From Rhodobacterales bacterium HTCC2255 (GTDB taxonomy: Bacteria; Pseudomonadota; Alphaproteobacteria; Rhodobacterales; Rhodobacteraceae), in the NCBI GenBank assembly GCA_000153745.1, contig DS022282.1:1200066-1264065 (forward strand): DNA of 64,000 nt, given 5' to 3'. The position numbers were made by a program, and so were the translations under genes. The notes beneath the pieces were generated by a model. It worked only from the letters and a program-made list of their open reading frames with translations, was not told the origin of the DNA and ran no database searches. Below, in pieces: positions 1 to 10,329 of the stretch (position 1 is the stretch's first letter; each line of letters starts with the position of its first letter).

Positions 1-552
1 TGGTAGAAATGCTATTGTTGAAATAATAATTCCTGCAAATATTAAAAATACAACTGACCAATTAAAATATCTTAAAAGAAATTCAGCCGTAGGAGGGCCT
101 ATAATCTGCCCCACTGAGCCAACAGCTGTCGCTATCCCAAGTGCCATTGATCTATTCGCATCAGATGTTGCGCGTCCAACAATAGCTAAGATTACTCCAA
201 AACCAGTGCCAGCAACACCAAAGCCAACGAAAAATGAATAAAATTGGTGTGCCCCAGGAGTAATTGCATAACTAGAAAAAATTAAACCTATAGCGTAACA
301 AAATATACCAATGAGTATTGCTTTACGATCACCAATTTTTTCTGCAATTGCACCAAAAATTGGCTGTCCAATCCCCCATGCTAAATTTTGTATAGCAATG
401 GCCATTGAGAACTCAGTCCGAGCCCATGCAAACTGATCTGCAATTGGAATTTGGAAAACGCCATAGGAAGCACGAATACCAAAACCAATCATTAATATTA
501 TAGACGAGGCTAAAAGAACTGGGGTTATTAACTTTGTATCTTGGTTTTGCAT
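1..552 (-). CDS. MFS transporter, N-terminal part (cut by window edge)
   Basis: The first 184 codons of a membrane transporter, running off the left edge with no stop. It starts MQNQDTKLITPVLL and continues with hydrophobic helices separated by short polar loops. Between helices 2 and 3 is GAIAEKIGDRKAI, which resembles the conserved major-facilitator loop (GxxxDRxGRR). A later helix contains GFGVAGTGFGVILA and then a basic loop, as in OFA or monocarboxylate-type MFS proteins. These proteins move small solutes across the inner membrane by secondary transport; the substrate cannot be told. It is divergent from zapE, with only about 70 bases between the starts. Confidence 0.8.
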   Translation of the reverse strand, partial: MQNQDTKLITPVLLASSIILMIGFGIRASYGVFQIPIADQFAWARTEFSMAIAIQNLAWGIGQPIFGAIAEKIGDRKAILIGIFCYAIGLIFSSYAITPGAHQFYSFFVGFGVAGTGFGVILAIVGRATSDANRSMALGIATAVGSVGQIIGPPTAEFLLRYFNWSVVFLIFAGIIISTIAFLP

Positions 553-625
553 ATTGACACCTCTTTGGTTGTGCATCTTTGATAGAATTGTTATCTCAGG
601 TCAAAGGTTTTTTGGGGCTGTTAAT

Positions 626-1717
626 TTGAAACTAATAGATGTCTACAATGAGCGCATCTTATCTGGCGATTTAGCACCAGATTCTAACCAGCTGAAAACA
701 CTACACGCACTACAAGATTTAACAACTCAAATTGAAATATTTAAACCAAAATCTTTTTGGGCAATTTTTGATTTATTCAGTAAAGATCAAAATAAACCAA
801 AAGGTATTTACATATATGGTGGGGTTGGTCGTGGAAAGTCTATGTTAATGGACCTTTTCTTTGAAGCATCGACTATTGAGAAAAAACAAAGAGTTCATTT
901 TCATGAATTTATGCAAAAGGTTCATGAAGATCTCCATGAAGCTAGAAAAGAAAACATAAGCGAGGCCATTCGGCCAGTCGCACAAAAAATCATATCGCAA
1001 GTTAAGCTTTTATGTTTTGACGAAATGCAAATAACCGACATAACGGATGCAATGATTGTAGGGCGTTTGTTTGAACTTTTTTTGGATGCCGGTATTATTA
1101 TTGTCTCAACATCAAATCGCCATCCTGATGACCTTTACAAAAATGGATTAAACAGGGCTCTCTTTTTACCTTTCATAAAAATGATTAAACAAAAGTTAGA
1201 TATTTTAAACCTAGATAGTAATACAGATCACCGACAAAACACTTCAAATAACAATATGTGTTATTTTCATCCATTAAATGAAGCGACTTTTGATAAAATC
1301 GAACATTTATGGAGAGTTATTTCAAAAAATAATTCTTCACCACTTGTGCTTAAAAATAAAAAACGGGAAATATACATTCCGTTCCATACTGGAGGTATCG
1401 CAAGAGCTGACTTTTGTGATTTATGCAAAAAAGCTTTAGGGCCAGGTGATTATTCATTAATTGCTAAAAAATTTAAAATTTTGATGATAACCAATGTTCC
1501 AAAACTTGGTAAAGATAACAATAATGAAGCTAAAAGATTTGTTACATTAGTAGATACTCTTTATGAAAATAAGACAAAATTAATAATCAGTTCCGATAGT
1601 GAGCCAGAAGAATTGTATCAAGATGGCGCAGGCTCATTTGAATTTATAAGAACAGCAAGTAGATTGAAAGAAATGCAGTCCGAGAGTTGGGGTGTCAAAC
1701 TTCCAAATATGGAATAG
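626..1717 (+). CDS. zapE: Cell division protein ZapE (AFG1-like P-loop ATPase)
   Basis: AFG1/ZapE-family ATPase. The protein has a Walker A motif GGVGRGKSMLMD, a Walker B region LLCFDEMQITD, and the family phrase VHFHEFM between them. In E. coli, ZapE binds FtsZ and acts at late division; the mitochondrial relative is an AAA chaperone. The frame is open back to a TTG at 554, but family members begin about where KLIDVYNERI starts, so I prefer the TTG at 626 (about 363 aa, the usual family size). The 554 start would place the N-terminus almost on the divergent MFS gene. In many alphaproteobacteria this gene sits near mdh/suc genes, which are not seen here. Confidence 0.88.
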   Translation: MKLIDVYNERILSGDLAPDSNQLKTLHALQDLTTQIEIFKPKSFWAIFDLFSKDQNKPKGIYIYGGVGRGKSMLMDLFFEASTIEKKQRVHFHEFMQKVHEDLHEARKENISEAIRPVAQKIISQVKLLCFDEMQITDITDAMIVGRLFELFLDAGIIIVSTSNRHPDDLYKNGLNRALFLPFIKMIKQKLDILNLDSNTDHRQNTSNNNMCYFHPLNEATFDKIEHLWRVISKNNSSPLVLKNKKREIYIPFHTGGIARADFCDLCKKALGPGDYSLIAKKFKILMITNVPKLGKDNNNEAKRFVTLVDTLYENKTKLIISSDSEPEELYQDGAGSFEFIRTASRLKEMQSESWGVKLPNME

Positions 1718-1732
1718 TTAATTTCTAATATT

Positions 1733-2965
1733 TTATTTATATTTCTGCATTTTTAATAACAAATCCTTGTTAGACATTCCATCTGGAATTAAACCTACTG
1801 AAATTTGAAATTTTCTTATTGCAGCAATAGAGTTTGGGCCAATAATTCCATCGGCCTCACCTACTTCATATCCTAGCTTATTAAGCAAATTTTGCAATTC
1901 TACTTTTTCTTTAAACTTTAACGCTCCTGGCCCTCGCGGCCATTCTTTAGAAAAAGATTTTCCTCCCAATATACGATCCGAAAGGTGGCCCACGGCCATA
2001 GCGTAAGAATTTGCATTGTTATAACGTTTAATTACAAAAAAGTTTTTAAAAACAATAAATGCTGGTCCTTTTGCCCCTGCAGGTAAAAAAACTGAGCCTT
2101 CCCCATAATTTGGAATTATCCCTCCAGAAATTGTTTTTAATCCTAATTCTGTCCAACGAGCGGTTGTGGCTTTTACCTCTAAATCAGCGTTCCTATAGTT
2201 AAAATTTTCTGGTAATTTCACTTCAATTCCCCAAGGTTGGTTGTTAGTCCACCCAAATTCAGCAAGATAATTTGCAGTAGACGCCAAAGCATCAGATGGA
2301 TCTAAAGGATCCCATACATCTCGCTTACCATCTCCAGTAAAATCCTGCGCATAAGCTTGATAACTTGTTGGAATAAACTGAGTATGGCCCATCGCCCCAG
2401 CCCACGATCCCATCATTTTATCTGGAGTTATATCACCACGCTGAATTATTTTTAAAGCTTCTAATAATTGTTGCTTACCAAATTTCTCACGCCTACCATC
2501 AAATGCTAATGTTGCCAGGGCTTCAATAATATTTATGTCACCCATGCGCTTACCATAGGAGCTTTCCAGCCCCCAAATTGCCAAAACAACTTCAGCATCA
2601 ACTCGGTATTTGAATTCAATTTCTCTTAAAGTATTTAAGTAATTACTAAGGTTCTCTTTACCATTAGTAATTCTCTTAGGTGAAGTAGCCGTATCTAGAT
2701 AATCCCAAATTTCTCGTGAGAACTCTGCTTGTTTGTTATCCGCTTTTATTACTCTACTGTTTAATTTTACATTCTCGAAAGCAGTATCAAAAGTTGAAGT
2801 AGTTATTCCATTTGAAATTGCATCTTCTTTAAAATTTCTAATCCATTGTTTAAAAGAATTTTCTTTTTGAACTCCAATTGTTTGAATGCTTTTTGTGTCT
2901 TCCGCAACTAAAGGCATTGAAAATACAATTAAGCAACTGGCTAGTGCAAATATTGTTTTGAACAT
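1733..2965 (-). CDS. Lytic murein transglycosylase (MltB/SLT_2 type)
   Basis: Periplasmic enzyme that cleaves peptidoglycan glycan strands, forming 1,6-anhydro ends. An N-terminal signal peptide of about 21 residues (ending MPLVAE) is followed by an SLT_2/MltB catalytic domain. The catalytic Glu lies in [10 protein letters not shown], and the family motif [17 protein letters not shown] follows it. The last 60 residues form a peptidoglycan-binding domain 1 ([20 protein letters not shown]). The 410-residue length and the domain order match the common alphaproteobacterial lytic transglycosylases. Transcribed convergently with zapE, 15 bases apart. Confidence 0.92.
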   Translation of the reverse strand: MFKTIFALASCLIVFSMPLVAEDTKSIQTIGVQKENSFKQWIRNFKEDAISNGITTSTFDTAFENVKLNSRVIKADNKQAEFSREIWDYLDTATSPKRITNGKENLSNYLNTLREIEFKYRVDAEVVLAIWGLESSYGKRMGDINIIEALATLAFDGRREKFGKQQLLEALKIIQRGDITPDKMMGSWAGAMGHTQFIPTSYQAYAQDFTGDGKRDVWDPLDPSDALASTANYLAEFGWTNNQPWGIEVKLPENFNYRNADLEVKATTARWTELGLKTISGGIIPNYGEGSVFLPAGAKGPAFIVFKNFFVIKRYNNANSYAMAVGHLSDRILGGKSFSKEWPRGPGALKFKEKVELQNLLNKLGYEVGEADGIIGPNSIAAIRKFQISVGLIPDGMSNKDLLLKMQKYK

Positions 2966-3046
2966 TTTTTCTCCTGCTCGAGAATATTTTTTATTTATAC
3001 ACTAATGTACAAAAAAAATTAAAACAACAAAGGGGTTCAAAAATAA

Positions 3047-5278
3047 TTATTTGCGTTTACTCTTTCGCTTTTTATCATTTGATCGTGCAATACGACGGCC
3101 TTTATGACTAATTTGTCTGCTAGAACTTTTAGGCATAGCTTTGCCCTCTAATTCCAACATTTCCAATGATATTCCTCCAGTAATAGCTGTAGCTTCAACA
3201 AGGGAGACCTTACAAGCCATTCCAATTGAAATAATACGCCCACTATCTTCCCCTCTTAATGTACGTTCACGATCATCATATCTCCAATACTCTCGCCCCA
3301 ATTTGGACAATGGGATAATACCATCTGCTCCCGACGTATCAAGTTTTACAAATAATCCAAATTTAGCGATTCCAGATATTCGACCAGTAAATTCTGCACC
3401 TATTCTATCTGATAAAAATGCAGCAAGATACCTATCTGATGTATCTCTTTCAGCCAACATCGATCTTCTCTCCGTACTTGAGATCCATTCTCCTGTTTCT
3501 TTTAAAAGCTCTCTATCAGAATCATTTAAGCCATCATCTCCAAATTTATGTGCAGATATTAAAGCTCGGTGTACAACTAAATCAGCATAACGCCTTATAG
3601 GACTCGTAAAATGAGCATAACGCCTTAAATTTAAACCAAAGTGCCCAAGGCTCAATGGAGAGTAATATGCCTGTGACATGGATCTCAAAACGGTCATATT
3701 AATTATCTCAGAATCTTCTGAATGTTCAGCTGCTTCCAATAACTTATTTAAATGATGCGTTTTAAGAACTTGACCTTTTGCTAGTTGCAGGCCCGAGTCT
3801 TCCACCACTTCCCTGAGAGCATTGAGTTTTTCAAGCGTTGGCTCTTCATGAACTCTATAGAGTAAACTTTCTTGATTAGCTTCTAAAGTTTCAGCTGCAC
3901 ATACATTTGCCATAACCATAAATTCTTCAACTAATTTATGAGCGTCAAACCGATTTTTAAAATCAACTGATAAAACCTCGCCCTCATCAGAGAGAATAAT
4001 TTTTCTCTCCGGTAAATCCAAATTCAAAGGCTGACGTTTTTCACGAGCTTTATTGGCACTCTTGTAAGCTAAGAATAAATCATTAAGTGATTTTGCAAGA
4101 GGTTTAGTTGCATCGTCATAATTCCCATTAAAAGCTTCTTGAGCCTGCTCATAAGATAGTGATGCAGGTGAACGCATTATACCCCGATGAAATTGGTGAT
4201 CTAGTTTAATTCCTTTTGCATTGAGCACTATGCAAACACACATACACGCCCTATCAACACCTTCATGTAATGAACACAGATTACCCGACAAAGCATCCGG
4301 CAACATGGGAACTACTCTATCAGGAAAGTAAGACGAATTACCCCTTTTACGGGCCTCAATATCTAGACACGACCCTGGCCGTACATAATGAGCAACGTCA
4401 GCTATCGCCACCCAAACAATATGGCCTCCAACATTATCTGGATTTTCATCAGGTTTTGCGCAAATAGCATCATCATGGTCACGCGCATCTGAAGGATCAA
4501 TTGTAAACAATGGTAAATTACGTAAATCTGTTCGTTCACCTAATTCAACAGGTATCGCTTGTTCTGCTTCTAAGATTACATCATCAGGAAAATTGTCAGG
4601 AATTTCATGCTGATGAATAGCAATCAATGAAATAGATCGAGGCGCCATCGGATCGCCAAGAACTTCAATTACTCTTGCGGATGCCAATCCTAAACGTTTT
4701 CTTGGGCCAACCTGCTCTGCTTCAACTAATTCTCCGTCTTTTGCATTTTTGGAATCTTGGCTAGCAATTTTATATTCCCAAGAGTTTTTTTTATCGATTG
4801 GTACTAGCCTACCACCTTCCGAACCTAATCGATAAATACCAATGACTAAATCTGGACCAGAGCCAATTCGCCTAATTAGTCGTGCTTCTAATTGGTGGTC
4901 TTGATTCTCAGTTGGAGTAATTCTGCAAAGTATTCTATCCCCTATAGTTAAAGCAGCATCACTACTTTTGGGGATAAACAAAATTCTAGGACGATCATTT
5001 TCTGAATTCCATTCAGCAGGCTCTGCCCATAGCTCACCATTATTATCCAATTCAGAAACTCTCAGAACAGAAACGGGAGGCAGTTCACTAGAGCTTCTAA
5101 ATGCAATTCTTGAACCAGAAATTAAACCATCTGATCGCAGCTCTCGAAGCATCCGTTTTAATTCCATTCGAGCATTTCCAGTAATATTAAAAGCTTTAGA
5201 AATGTCACGCTTTGACGCTTTTTCTGGATGCTCTTGCACCCATTTTAAAATGTCTTCTTTTGAGGGAGTTTTATTCAT
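3047..5278 (-). CDS. rnr: Ribonuclease R
   Basis: Processive 3'-5' exoribonuclease that degrades structured RNA. Order of domains: an N-terminal winged-helix-like region (residues 1-60), cold-shock/OB domains, the RNB catalytic domain with the metal-binding aspartates in FTIDPSDARDHDDAI, then a C-terminal S1 domain (FTGRISGIAKFGLFVKL). A strongly basic tail (KGRRIARSNDKKRKSKRK) is typical of RNase R. The 743 aa length is normal. It is minus strand, like most genes left of dnaA. Several long antisense frames over it are shadows. Confidence 0.95.
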   Translation of the reverse strand: MNKTPSKEDILKWVQEHPEKASKRDISKAFNITGNARMELKRMLRELRSDGLISGSRIAFRSSSELPPVSVLRVSELDNNGELWAEPAEWNSENDRPRILFIPKSSDAALTIGDRILCRITPTENQDHQLEARLIRRIGSGPDLVIGIYRLGSEGGRLVPIDKKNSWEYKIASQDSKNAKDGELVEAEQVGPRKRLGLASARVIEVLGDPMAPRSISLIAIHQHEIPDNFPDDVILEAEQAIPVELGERTDLRNLPLFTIDPSDARDHDDAICAKPDENPDNVGGHIVWVAIADVAHYVRPGSCLDIEARKRGNSSYFPDRVVPMLPDALSGNLCSLHEGVDRACMCVCIVLNAKGIKLDHQFHRGIMRSPASLSYEQAQEAFNGNYDDATKPLAKSLNDLFLAYKSANKAREKRQPLNLDLPERKIILSDEGEVLSVDFKNRFDAHKLVEEFMVMANVCAAETLEANQESLLYRVHEEPTLEKLNALREVVEDSGLQLAKGQVLKTHHLNKLLEAAEHSEDSEIINMTVLRSMSQAYYSPLSLGHFGLNLRRYAHFTSPIRRYADLVVHRALISAHKFGDDGLNDSDRELLKETGEWISSTERRSMLAERDTSDRYLAAFLSDRIGAEFTGRISGIAKFGLFVKLDTSGADGIIPLSKLGREYWRYDDRERTLRGEDSGRIISIGMACKVSLVEATAITGGISLEMLELEGKAMPKSSSRQISHKGRRIARSNDKKRKSKRK

Positions 5279-5309
5279 TTAAATTATCTAACATATTCAT
5301 TGATTAAGG

Positions 5310-5924
5310 TCATTCGCTATTATTCTTTGCTGATTTTCTTAAAAAATTTAGGTCCTCTTTAGTATCGACATCCCTAAGTTGAACGATCTTTTTAATTTTG
5401 AGCCCTTCTAAACTATTTAAGGTATCATTTAGAGCAAATGGTGTAGACCACCGGACATTTTTTAGAATTGTGCCTGATATAGATTTTGATCCACACTTCA
5501 TACCTATTAGCCAATACCCACCATCATATGCTGGCCCGATCACGACATCGTTATTATCTAGAGCATCAAATGCATCTTTTATATATTGAACTTTAATATT
5601 TGGAATGTCAGCACCAATAATCACTACAGGTCCTTTTTGAGCATTTCTAAAAATATTGCCCATTCTTTCTCCTAGATCACCGCTTCCTTGAGGCCACCGC
5701 AGTAATCCATTTGGCCAAATTCGGCTAGCCATTCCCTCTTTGTCAGGCGATACAGCTAAAATAGTTGCCCATGTAGTTTCAGCAGATAAATTTTTTATTA
5801 GATTTAAGGCATTATCTCTAAACCACCAAGCTGCCTCTTTCATACCAATGTCTTTACCAAGTCGAGTTTTTACCTCACCTGGATTTGGTTCTTTCAACAT
5901 TATAAAAAGTTGGGACTTAATCAC
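5310..5924 (-). CDS. DUF2064 / TIGR04282-type nucleotidyl-transferase-fold protein
   Basis: A 204-residue protein of the TIGR04282/DUF2064 family, which has a GT-A-like nucleotide-sugar fold. Typical features are the N-terminal [13 protein letters not shown], the metal-binding-like segment VIIGADIP, and [13 protein letters not shown]. Some relatives are named arsenosugar biosynthesis glycosyltransferases from their neighbourhood, but no arsenic genes are present here, so I do not assign that role. Its start overlaps the dapE stop by four bases (ATGA), so the two are probably translated from one message. Confidence 0.8.
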   Translation of the reverse strand: MIKSQLFIMLKEPNPGEVKTRLGKDIGMKEAAWWFRDNALNLIKNLSAETTWATILAVSPDKEGMASRIWPNGLLRWPQGSGDLGERMGNIFRNAQKGPVVIIGADIPNIKVQYIKDAFDALDNNDVVIGPAYDGGYWLIGMKCGSKSISGTILKNVRWSTPFALNDTLNSLEGLKIKKIVQLRDVDTKEDLNFLRKSAKNNSE

Positions 5925-7054
5925 GCAAAATAATTTTTGATTATATTAAAGTAAATAGCTTTTAGTTTATATACCTGGTCAATTGATACTCTCTCATCTA
6001 TTTGGTGCATCGTTTTTCCAACCAAACCAAATTCCACAACAGGACAATGATCTTTGATAAATCTAGCATCTGATGTACCACCAGATGTAGACGCTTCGGG
6101 GTAAATCCCCGTTTCTAAATGTACAGAATTGGAAATTAAATCAGAAAAATCACCAAGAGCAGTAATAAAACTTTCACCTGAAACTTGTATTTCTGTATTA
6201 ATCTCAACATCGTTTTCAGATGCAATTCTTTTTGTTACTTTATCGAGCCAAATAGACAATTTTTTAGACGTGTGTAAATCATTGAACCTAATATTAACTG
6301 TGGCTTTAGTCTCAGCTGGAATCACATTATTTGCAAGATTACCCGTATCAATTGTTGTAACTGCTAATGTCGAGGGATCAAAATGTTTAGACCCCTGGTC
6401 TAATTCAAACGACGTTAAATCACAAATCAATTTTGCCATTATCGGTAAAGGATTATTAGCACGATGCGGATAAGCTGAATGACCTTGAACACCACGTATT
6501 GTGAAATAGGCTGTCATTGAACCCCTACGCCCAATTTTCATCATTTCACCTATATTTTCAGGACAAGTTGGCTCTCCAACAATACAATGATTAATAATCT
6601 CATTATTTTCATTCATCCAGTCCAGCAAAGCAACGGTTCCATCTACTGCTTGACCTTCTTCATCGCCAGTGATGGCCAATACAATCGATCCATCCGGGGG
6701 ACTATTCTGAACAAAATCAATTGCAGCAGCAGCAAATGCAGCCACACCAGATTTCATATCTGTAGATCCACGGCCATATAAAAAACCATCTTTAATTTCC
6801 GCACCAAATGGGTCAACGGTCCAATCATTTATTGAGCCAACAGGAACAACATCAGTATGCCCATTGAAACCAAGTGTTCGCCCCGACCCCCACCGGGCAA
6901 ATAAATTAGAAACTAGTCCACGGTCTACTCTATTACACTCAAAACCTGCCTTTGATAATAAAGCTTCCAATAGAACCAATGCACCAGCTTCTTTTGGAGT
7001 TATGGATTTACAGCGAATTAAATCAGCTGTTAAATTTACTGGATCAATATTCAT
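5921..7054 (-). CDS. dapE: Succinyl-diaminopimelate desuccinylase
   Basis: M20 metallopeptidase-family enzyme of the lysine/diaminopimelate pathway. It hydrolyses N-succinyl-LL-diaminopimelate to LL-DAP and succinate, supplying lysine and peptidoglycan cross-links. Zinc-ligand motifs are visible: [12 protein letters not shown] (His and Asp), [10 protein letters not shown] (bridging Asp), [12 protein letters not shown] (catalytic Glu pair), VGEPT, and the C-terminal [10 protein letters not shown] (His). The 377 aa length is standard. It sits upstream of, and overlaps, the DUF2064 gene. Confidence 0.95.
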   Translation of the reverse strand: MNIDPVNLTADLIRCKSITPKEAGALVLLEALLSKAGFECNRVDRGLVSNLFARWGSGRTLGFNGHTDVVPVGSINDWTVDPFGAEIKDGFLYGRGSTDMKSGVAAFAAAAIDFVQNSPPDGSIVLAITGDEEGQAVDGTVALLDWMNENNEIINHCIVGEPTCPENIGEMMKIGRRGSMTAYFTIRGVQGHSAYPHRANNPLPIMAKLICDLTSFELDQGSKHFDPSTLAVTTIDTGNLANNVIPAETKATVNIRFNDLHTSKKLSIWLDKVTKRIASENDVEINTEIQVSGESFITALGDFSDLISNSVHLETGIYPEASTSGGTSDARFIKDHCPVVEFGLVGKTMHQIDERVSIDQVYKLKAIYFNIIKNYFA

Positions 7055-7149
7055 GAGACACCTTTTATTAATCTTAAATTATCCCTTCAGATATAAATCG
7101 GCAAGTCACATAATATAAAAATAAAAACTATTTTGAAATTTAATATAAA

Positions 7150-7803
7150 TTAAAATGGTAGTGGGGCTTTAAAGGTAATCTTTTTTCCATTTTTAGGATG
7201 AATAATCATTAAATCTTTGGCATGCAATTGTAATTCATTTGCTAAATTAATTTCAGCAACATTACCATAAAAACGGTCTCCTAAAATTGTATGCCCTAAA
7301 GACATCATGTGTACTCTTAATTGATGAGTACGGCCTGTCTCTGGCATAAGCGCTACTCTAGTTACATCTCCCTCTCTATCTAATACTTGCCAATGGGTTA
7401 GTGCAGATTTTCCCTCTTTAGCATCTATCTTTTGCAATGGCCGATTAGGCCAATCTACTATGAGTGGTAAATCAATAAACCCATTATCTTCTTTAATATT
7501 TCCAAAAACTCTAGCTTCATATAATTTTTTAACTATACGCTTTTCAAACTGCAAATTTAATGATCTTTGAGTGCTTTTGCTAAACGCAAAAATTATAACT
7601 CCACTCGTATCCATATCTAGCCTATGAACCAAAAATGAATTTGGATATTCAATTTTTACTCTTAATTCCAATGAATCATGATGTTTCAATTCTTTTCCTG
7701 GAACTGTAAGTAAGCCAGACGGTTTATTTACAACCAAAACATCTTCATCGATATATAATATATCTAATGGAGTTTTTGGTGGTTCATATACAAAAGGTTT
7801 CAT
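7150..7803 (-). CDS. RluA-family pseudouridine synthase
   Basis: Isomerises uridine to pseudouridine in RNA. The catalytic Asp lies in the signature VHRLDMDTSGVIIFA, and a C-terminal GRTHQLRVHMMSLGHTILGDRFYG completes the fold. At 217 aa, with no N-terminal S4 domain, it resembles RluA (23S rRNA position 746 / tRNA position 32) more than the larger RluC/RluD enzymes, so RluA-like specificity is an inference. Monocistronic in appearance, with 67 bases before the downstream FAD enzyme. Confidence 0.9.
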   Translation of the reverse strand: MKPFVYEPPKTPLDILYIDEDVLVVNKPSGLLTVPGKELKHHDSLELRVKIEYPNSFLVHRLDMDTSGVIIFAFSKSTQRSLNLQFEKRIVKKLYEARVFGNIKEDNGFIDLPLIVDWPNRPLQKIDAKEGKSALTHWQVLDREGDVTRVALMPETGRTHQLRVHMMSLGHTILGDRFYGNVAEINLANELQLHAKDLMIIHPKNGKKITFKAPLPF

Positions 7804-7870
7804 AAAGTAGAATTAAGTCACAAAAGTATTAATGTCACTAATACTTTTCTAGCAACTGCATGTATCTATC

Positions 7871-10315
7871 TTATACTTTTACACGCTCAGATTTTGGATC
7901 ATATACGGGCTTTATGCTCACATTTGCAGCTATTTTTACACCTGCTACATCAATTTCATAAGTTGAAGATAATATATCTGAAACTGCTTCATTTTTACAT
8001 GGGACATATCCTAAACCGATTGCTGCACCTATCGTATGACCATAATTTCCAGATGTAAGATGCCCAACTAGCACTCCATCGCGTAAAATTGGCTCGTTAT
8101 GGTAAAGCAATGGCTCACTGTCGTTAAGCACAAATTGGAGCAGCCGCCTATCTAAACCATTTTCTTTTTTTCGCAAAACTGCATCACGTCCAATAAAATC
8201 TGGTTTGTCAGTTTTCACTGCAAAACCCAAACCAGCCTCTAAAACATGATCTTCACACGTAATATCATGTCCAAAATGTCGAAACCCTTTTTCTATTCTC
8301 AAGCTATCCATCATATGCATACCACATAACTTCATCCCAACATCTTGTCCCGCCTCAAAAATTGTATCAAAAATGTGCCCAGCTTGATCAGAACTAGCGT
8401 ATATTTCCCAGCCGAGTTCGCCAACGTAAGTCACTCGATGCACCCGAGCTAAACCCATGCCGATTTCAATTTCTTGAGCAGTCCCAAAAGGATTCACTTC
8501 ATTATCAAAACGATTTGGACTAACCATTTGAAGAAGTTTTCTACTATTTGGACCCATTACAGCCAATACGCCTTCACCAGCTGTGACATCAGTAATTACT
8601 ACATTAAAATTACCAACATTACGGCTTAACCAAATTTGATCAGCCAATCTTGTTGCCGCTGGTGTTACAACTAAATATGCAGTTTCACTAAGTCTTGTAA
8701 TAGTAACATCAGCTTCAATACCACCGGTGTTATTTAAAAATTGCGAATATACTATTTTTCCAATTTCAACATCATATTGTCCCGCTGCAACAAAATTTAA
8801 AAACCCAGTTGCATCACGCCCCTCTATTCTAATTTTTCCAAATGAAGACATATCATACAAACCAACATTTTCCCGTACAGAACGGTGTTCATTAGCTGAA
8901 TTTTCAAACCAATTTTGTCGCTTCCATGAATATTCATATGAAGCTGTTTGTCCTTTTTCAGAAAACCAGTTTGCTCTTTCCCATCCTGCTAATTCTCCCA
9001 TGACTGCACCATGATTTAACAACTGGTAATGAAAAGGTGTTCTACGAATATTTCGAGCCGTCTTTTTTTGTAAAAATGGAAAATGGTCAGCGTATAATAG
9101 TCCTAGAGTTTCTTTGGATCTTTCAAACAAATATTTTTTATTACCTTGGAACGGCTGCATTCTTGATATATCTACATCTCCCAAATCAAACGGCTTTTCT
9201 CCACTATCCATCCATTCAGCTAATGCCATTCCAGCACCACCAGCTGATTGTATTCCAATTGAATTAAAGCCAGCAGCCACCCAAAAATTATCTAATTCTG
9301 GCGCCAATCCTAAATGATATGCATCATCAGGTGTAAAACTCTCAGGACCATTAAAAAATGTTTGAATACCTGCTTCAGCAAGCATAGGCATGCGCTCACA
9401 TGCAGCTTCTAATATTGGCTCAAAATGATCAAAGTCTTCTGGCAATTGGTCAAATTCAAAATCAGTCGGAATGCCATTCATACCCCAAGGCTTTGATACT
9501 GGCTCAAATGCACCCAATAAGAATTTACCCGCATCTTCTTTATAATATGCGCATTCATCAGGCACCCTTAAAACAGGTAGTTGTTTTAATCCTTTTATAG
9601 GCTCTGTTACTATATAAAAATGTTCACAAGCATGTAATGGAACATTTACTCCTGCCATACGTCCAACTTCATGACCCCACATTCCGCCACAATTTACCAC
9701 CATATCAGCTTCAATGTATCCAGACTCATTCTCCGCCTTCCAGTGGACTCCGGAAACTCTCCGCTCCTTTCTGGTAATTTCTGTAACTAAAGTATTTTCA
9801 AAAATTTCAACACCATTATTACGAGCACCTTTTGCTAAAGCTTGAGCAATATTTCCTGGATCACCTTGACCATCTTTAGGCAACCAAACACCTGCTGTAA
9901 CACCATCAATGTTTAAATGTTCATATTTATTTTTGACTTCTTCTGGAGAAATTTCTTCAACATCTACACCAAAAGCTCGCGCCATGGCAGCTTGCCTAAA
10001 TATTTCTTCTTTTCTTTCTTCTGTCAAAGCTACAGTTATAGATCCACAACGTTTAAAACCTGTGGAAACTCCAGTTTCTTTTTCTAAATTTCCATATAAT
10101 TCCTGCGAATATTTGGCTAATTTTGTCATGTTTGCAGATGCACGTAATTGTGCAATTAATCCAGCAGCATGCCATGTAGTGCCAGACGTCAGTTGTTTGC
10201 GCTCTAAAAGAATAATTTCTTTCCAGCCTTTTTTAGCCAAATGATAAGCTACTGAACAGCCGATTACTCCACCACCAATTATTATTACTCGTGCAGTTTT
10301 GGGGATATTTGTCAT
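7871..10315 (-). CDS. FAD/GcvT-type dehydrogenase, sarcosine or dimethylglycine dehydrogenase-like
   Basis: An 814-residue two-part flavoenzyme. The N-terminal D-amino-acid-oxidase fold has the dinucleotide motif VIIGGGVIGCSVAYHLAK, then SGTTWHAAG, whose His carries covalent FAD in characterised relatives. The C-terminal half is a GcvT/aminomethyltransferase-like folate domain (LGWEIYASSDQAG, MDSLRIEKGFRHFGHD). Such enzymes oxidise an N-methyl group of sarcosine or dimethylglycine and pass the one-carbon unit to tetrahydrofolate. A good AAAGGA ribosome site precedes the ATG. Last gene of the minus-strand methylated-amine block. Sarcosine is my preferred substrate because the other paralogue looks more like a dimethylglycine dehydrogenase, but motifs cannot settle this. 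Confidence 0.85.
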   Translation of the reverse strand: MTNIPKTARVIIIGGGVIGCSVAYHLAKKGWKEIILLERKQLTSGTTWHAAGLIAQLRASANMTKLAKYSQELYGNLEKETGVSTGFKRCGSITVALTEERKEEIFRQAAMARAFGVDVEEISPEEVKNKYEHLNIDGVTAGVWLPKDGQGDPGNIAQALAKGARNNGVEIFENTLVTEITRKERRVSGVHWKAENESGYIEADMVVNCGGMWGHEVGRMAGVNVPLHACEHFYIVTEPIKGLKQLPVLRVPDECAYYKEDAGKFLLGAFEPVSKPWGMNGIPTDFEFDQLPEDFDHFEPILEAACERMPMLAEAGIQTFFNGPESFTPDDAYHLGLAPELDNFWVAAGFNSIGIQSAGGAGMALAEWMDSGEKPFDLGDVDISRMQPFQGNKKYLFERSKETLGLLYADHFPFLQKKTARNIRRTPFHYQLLNHGAVMGELAGWERANWFSEKGQTASYEYSWKRQNWFENSANEHRSVRENVGLYDMSSFGKIRIEGRDATGFLNFVAAGQYDVEIGKIVYSQFLNNTGGIEADVTITRLSETAYLVVTPAATRLADQIWLSRNVGNFNVVITDVTAGEGVLAVMGPNSRKLLQMVSPNRFDNEVNPFGTAQEIEIGMGLARVHRVTYVGELGWEIYASSDQAGHIFDTIFEAGQDVGMKLCGMHMMDSLRIEKGFRHFGHDITCEDHVLEAGLGFAVKTDKPDFIGRDAVLRKKENGLDRRLLQFVLNDSEPLLYHNEPILRDGVLVGHLTSGNYGHTIGAAIGLGYVPCKNEAVSDILSSTYEIDVAGVKIAANVSIKPVYDPKSERVKV

Positions 10316-10329
10316 TTATTTTCCTTTAA

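Noticed and set aside
554-625. TTG start of zapE at 554
   Set aside because: It adds a sequence not seen in the family and nearly abuts the divergent MFS start.
3141-5282. Long plus-strand frames opposite rnr
   Set aside because: They lie wholly within RNase R, show no family motif and have no ribosome site; they are shadows.
5310-5924. Arsenosugar biosynthesis gene
   Set aside because: No arsenic genes nearby; only the general DUF2064 family is supported.
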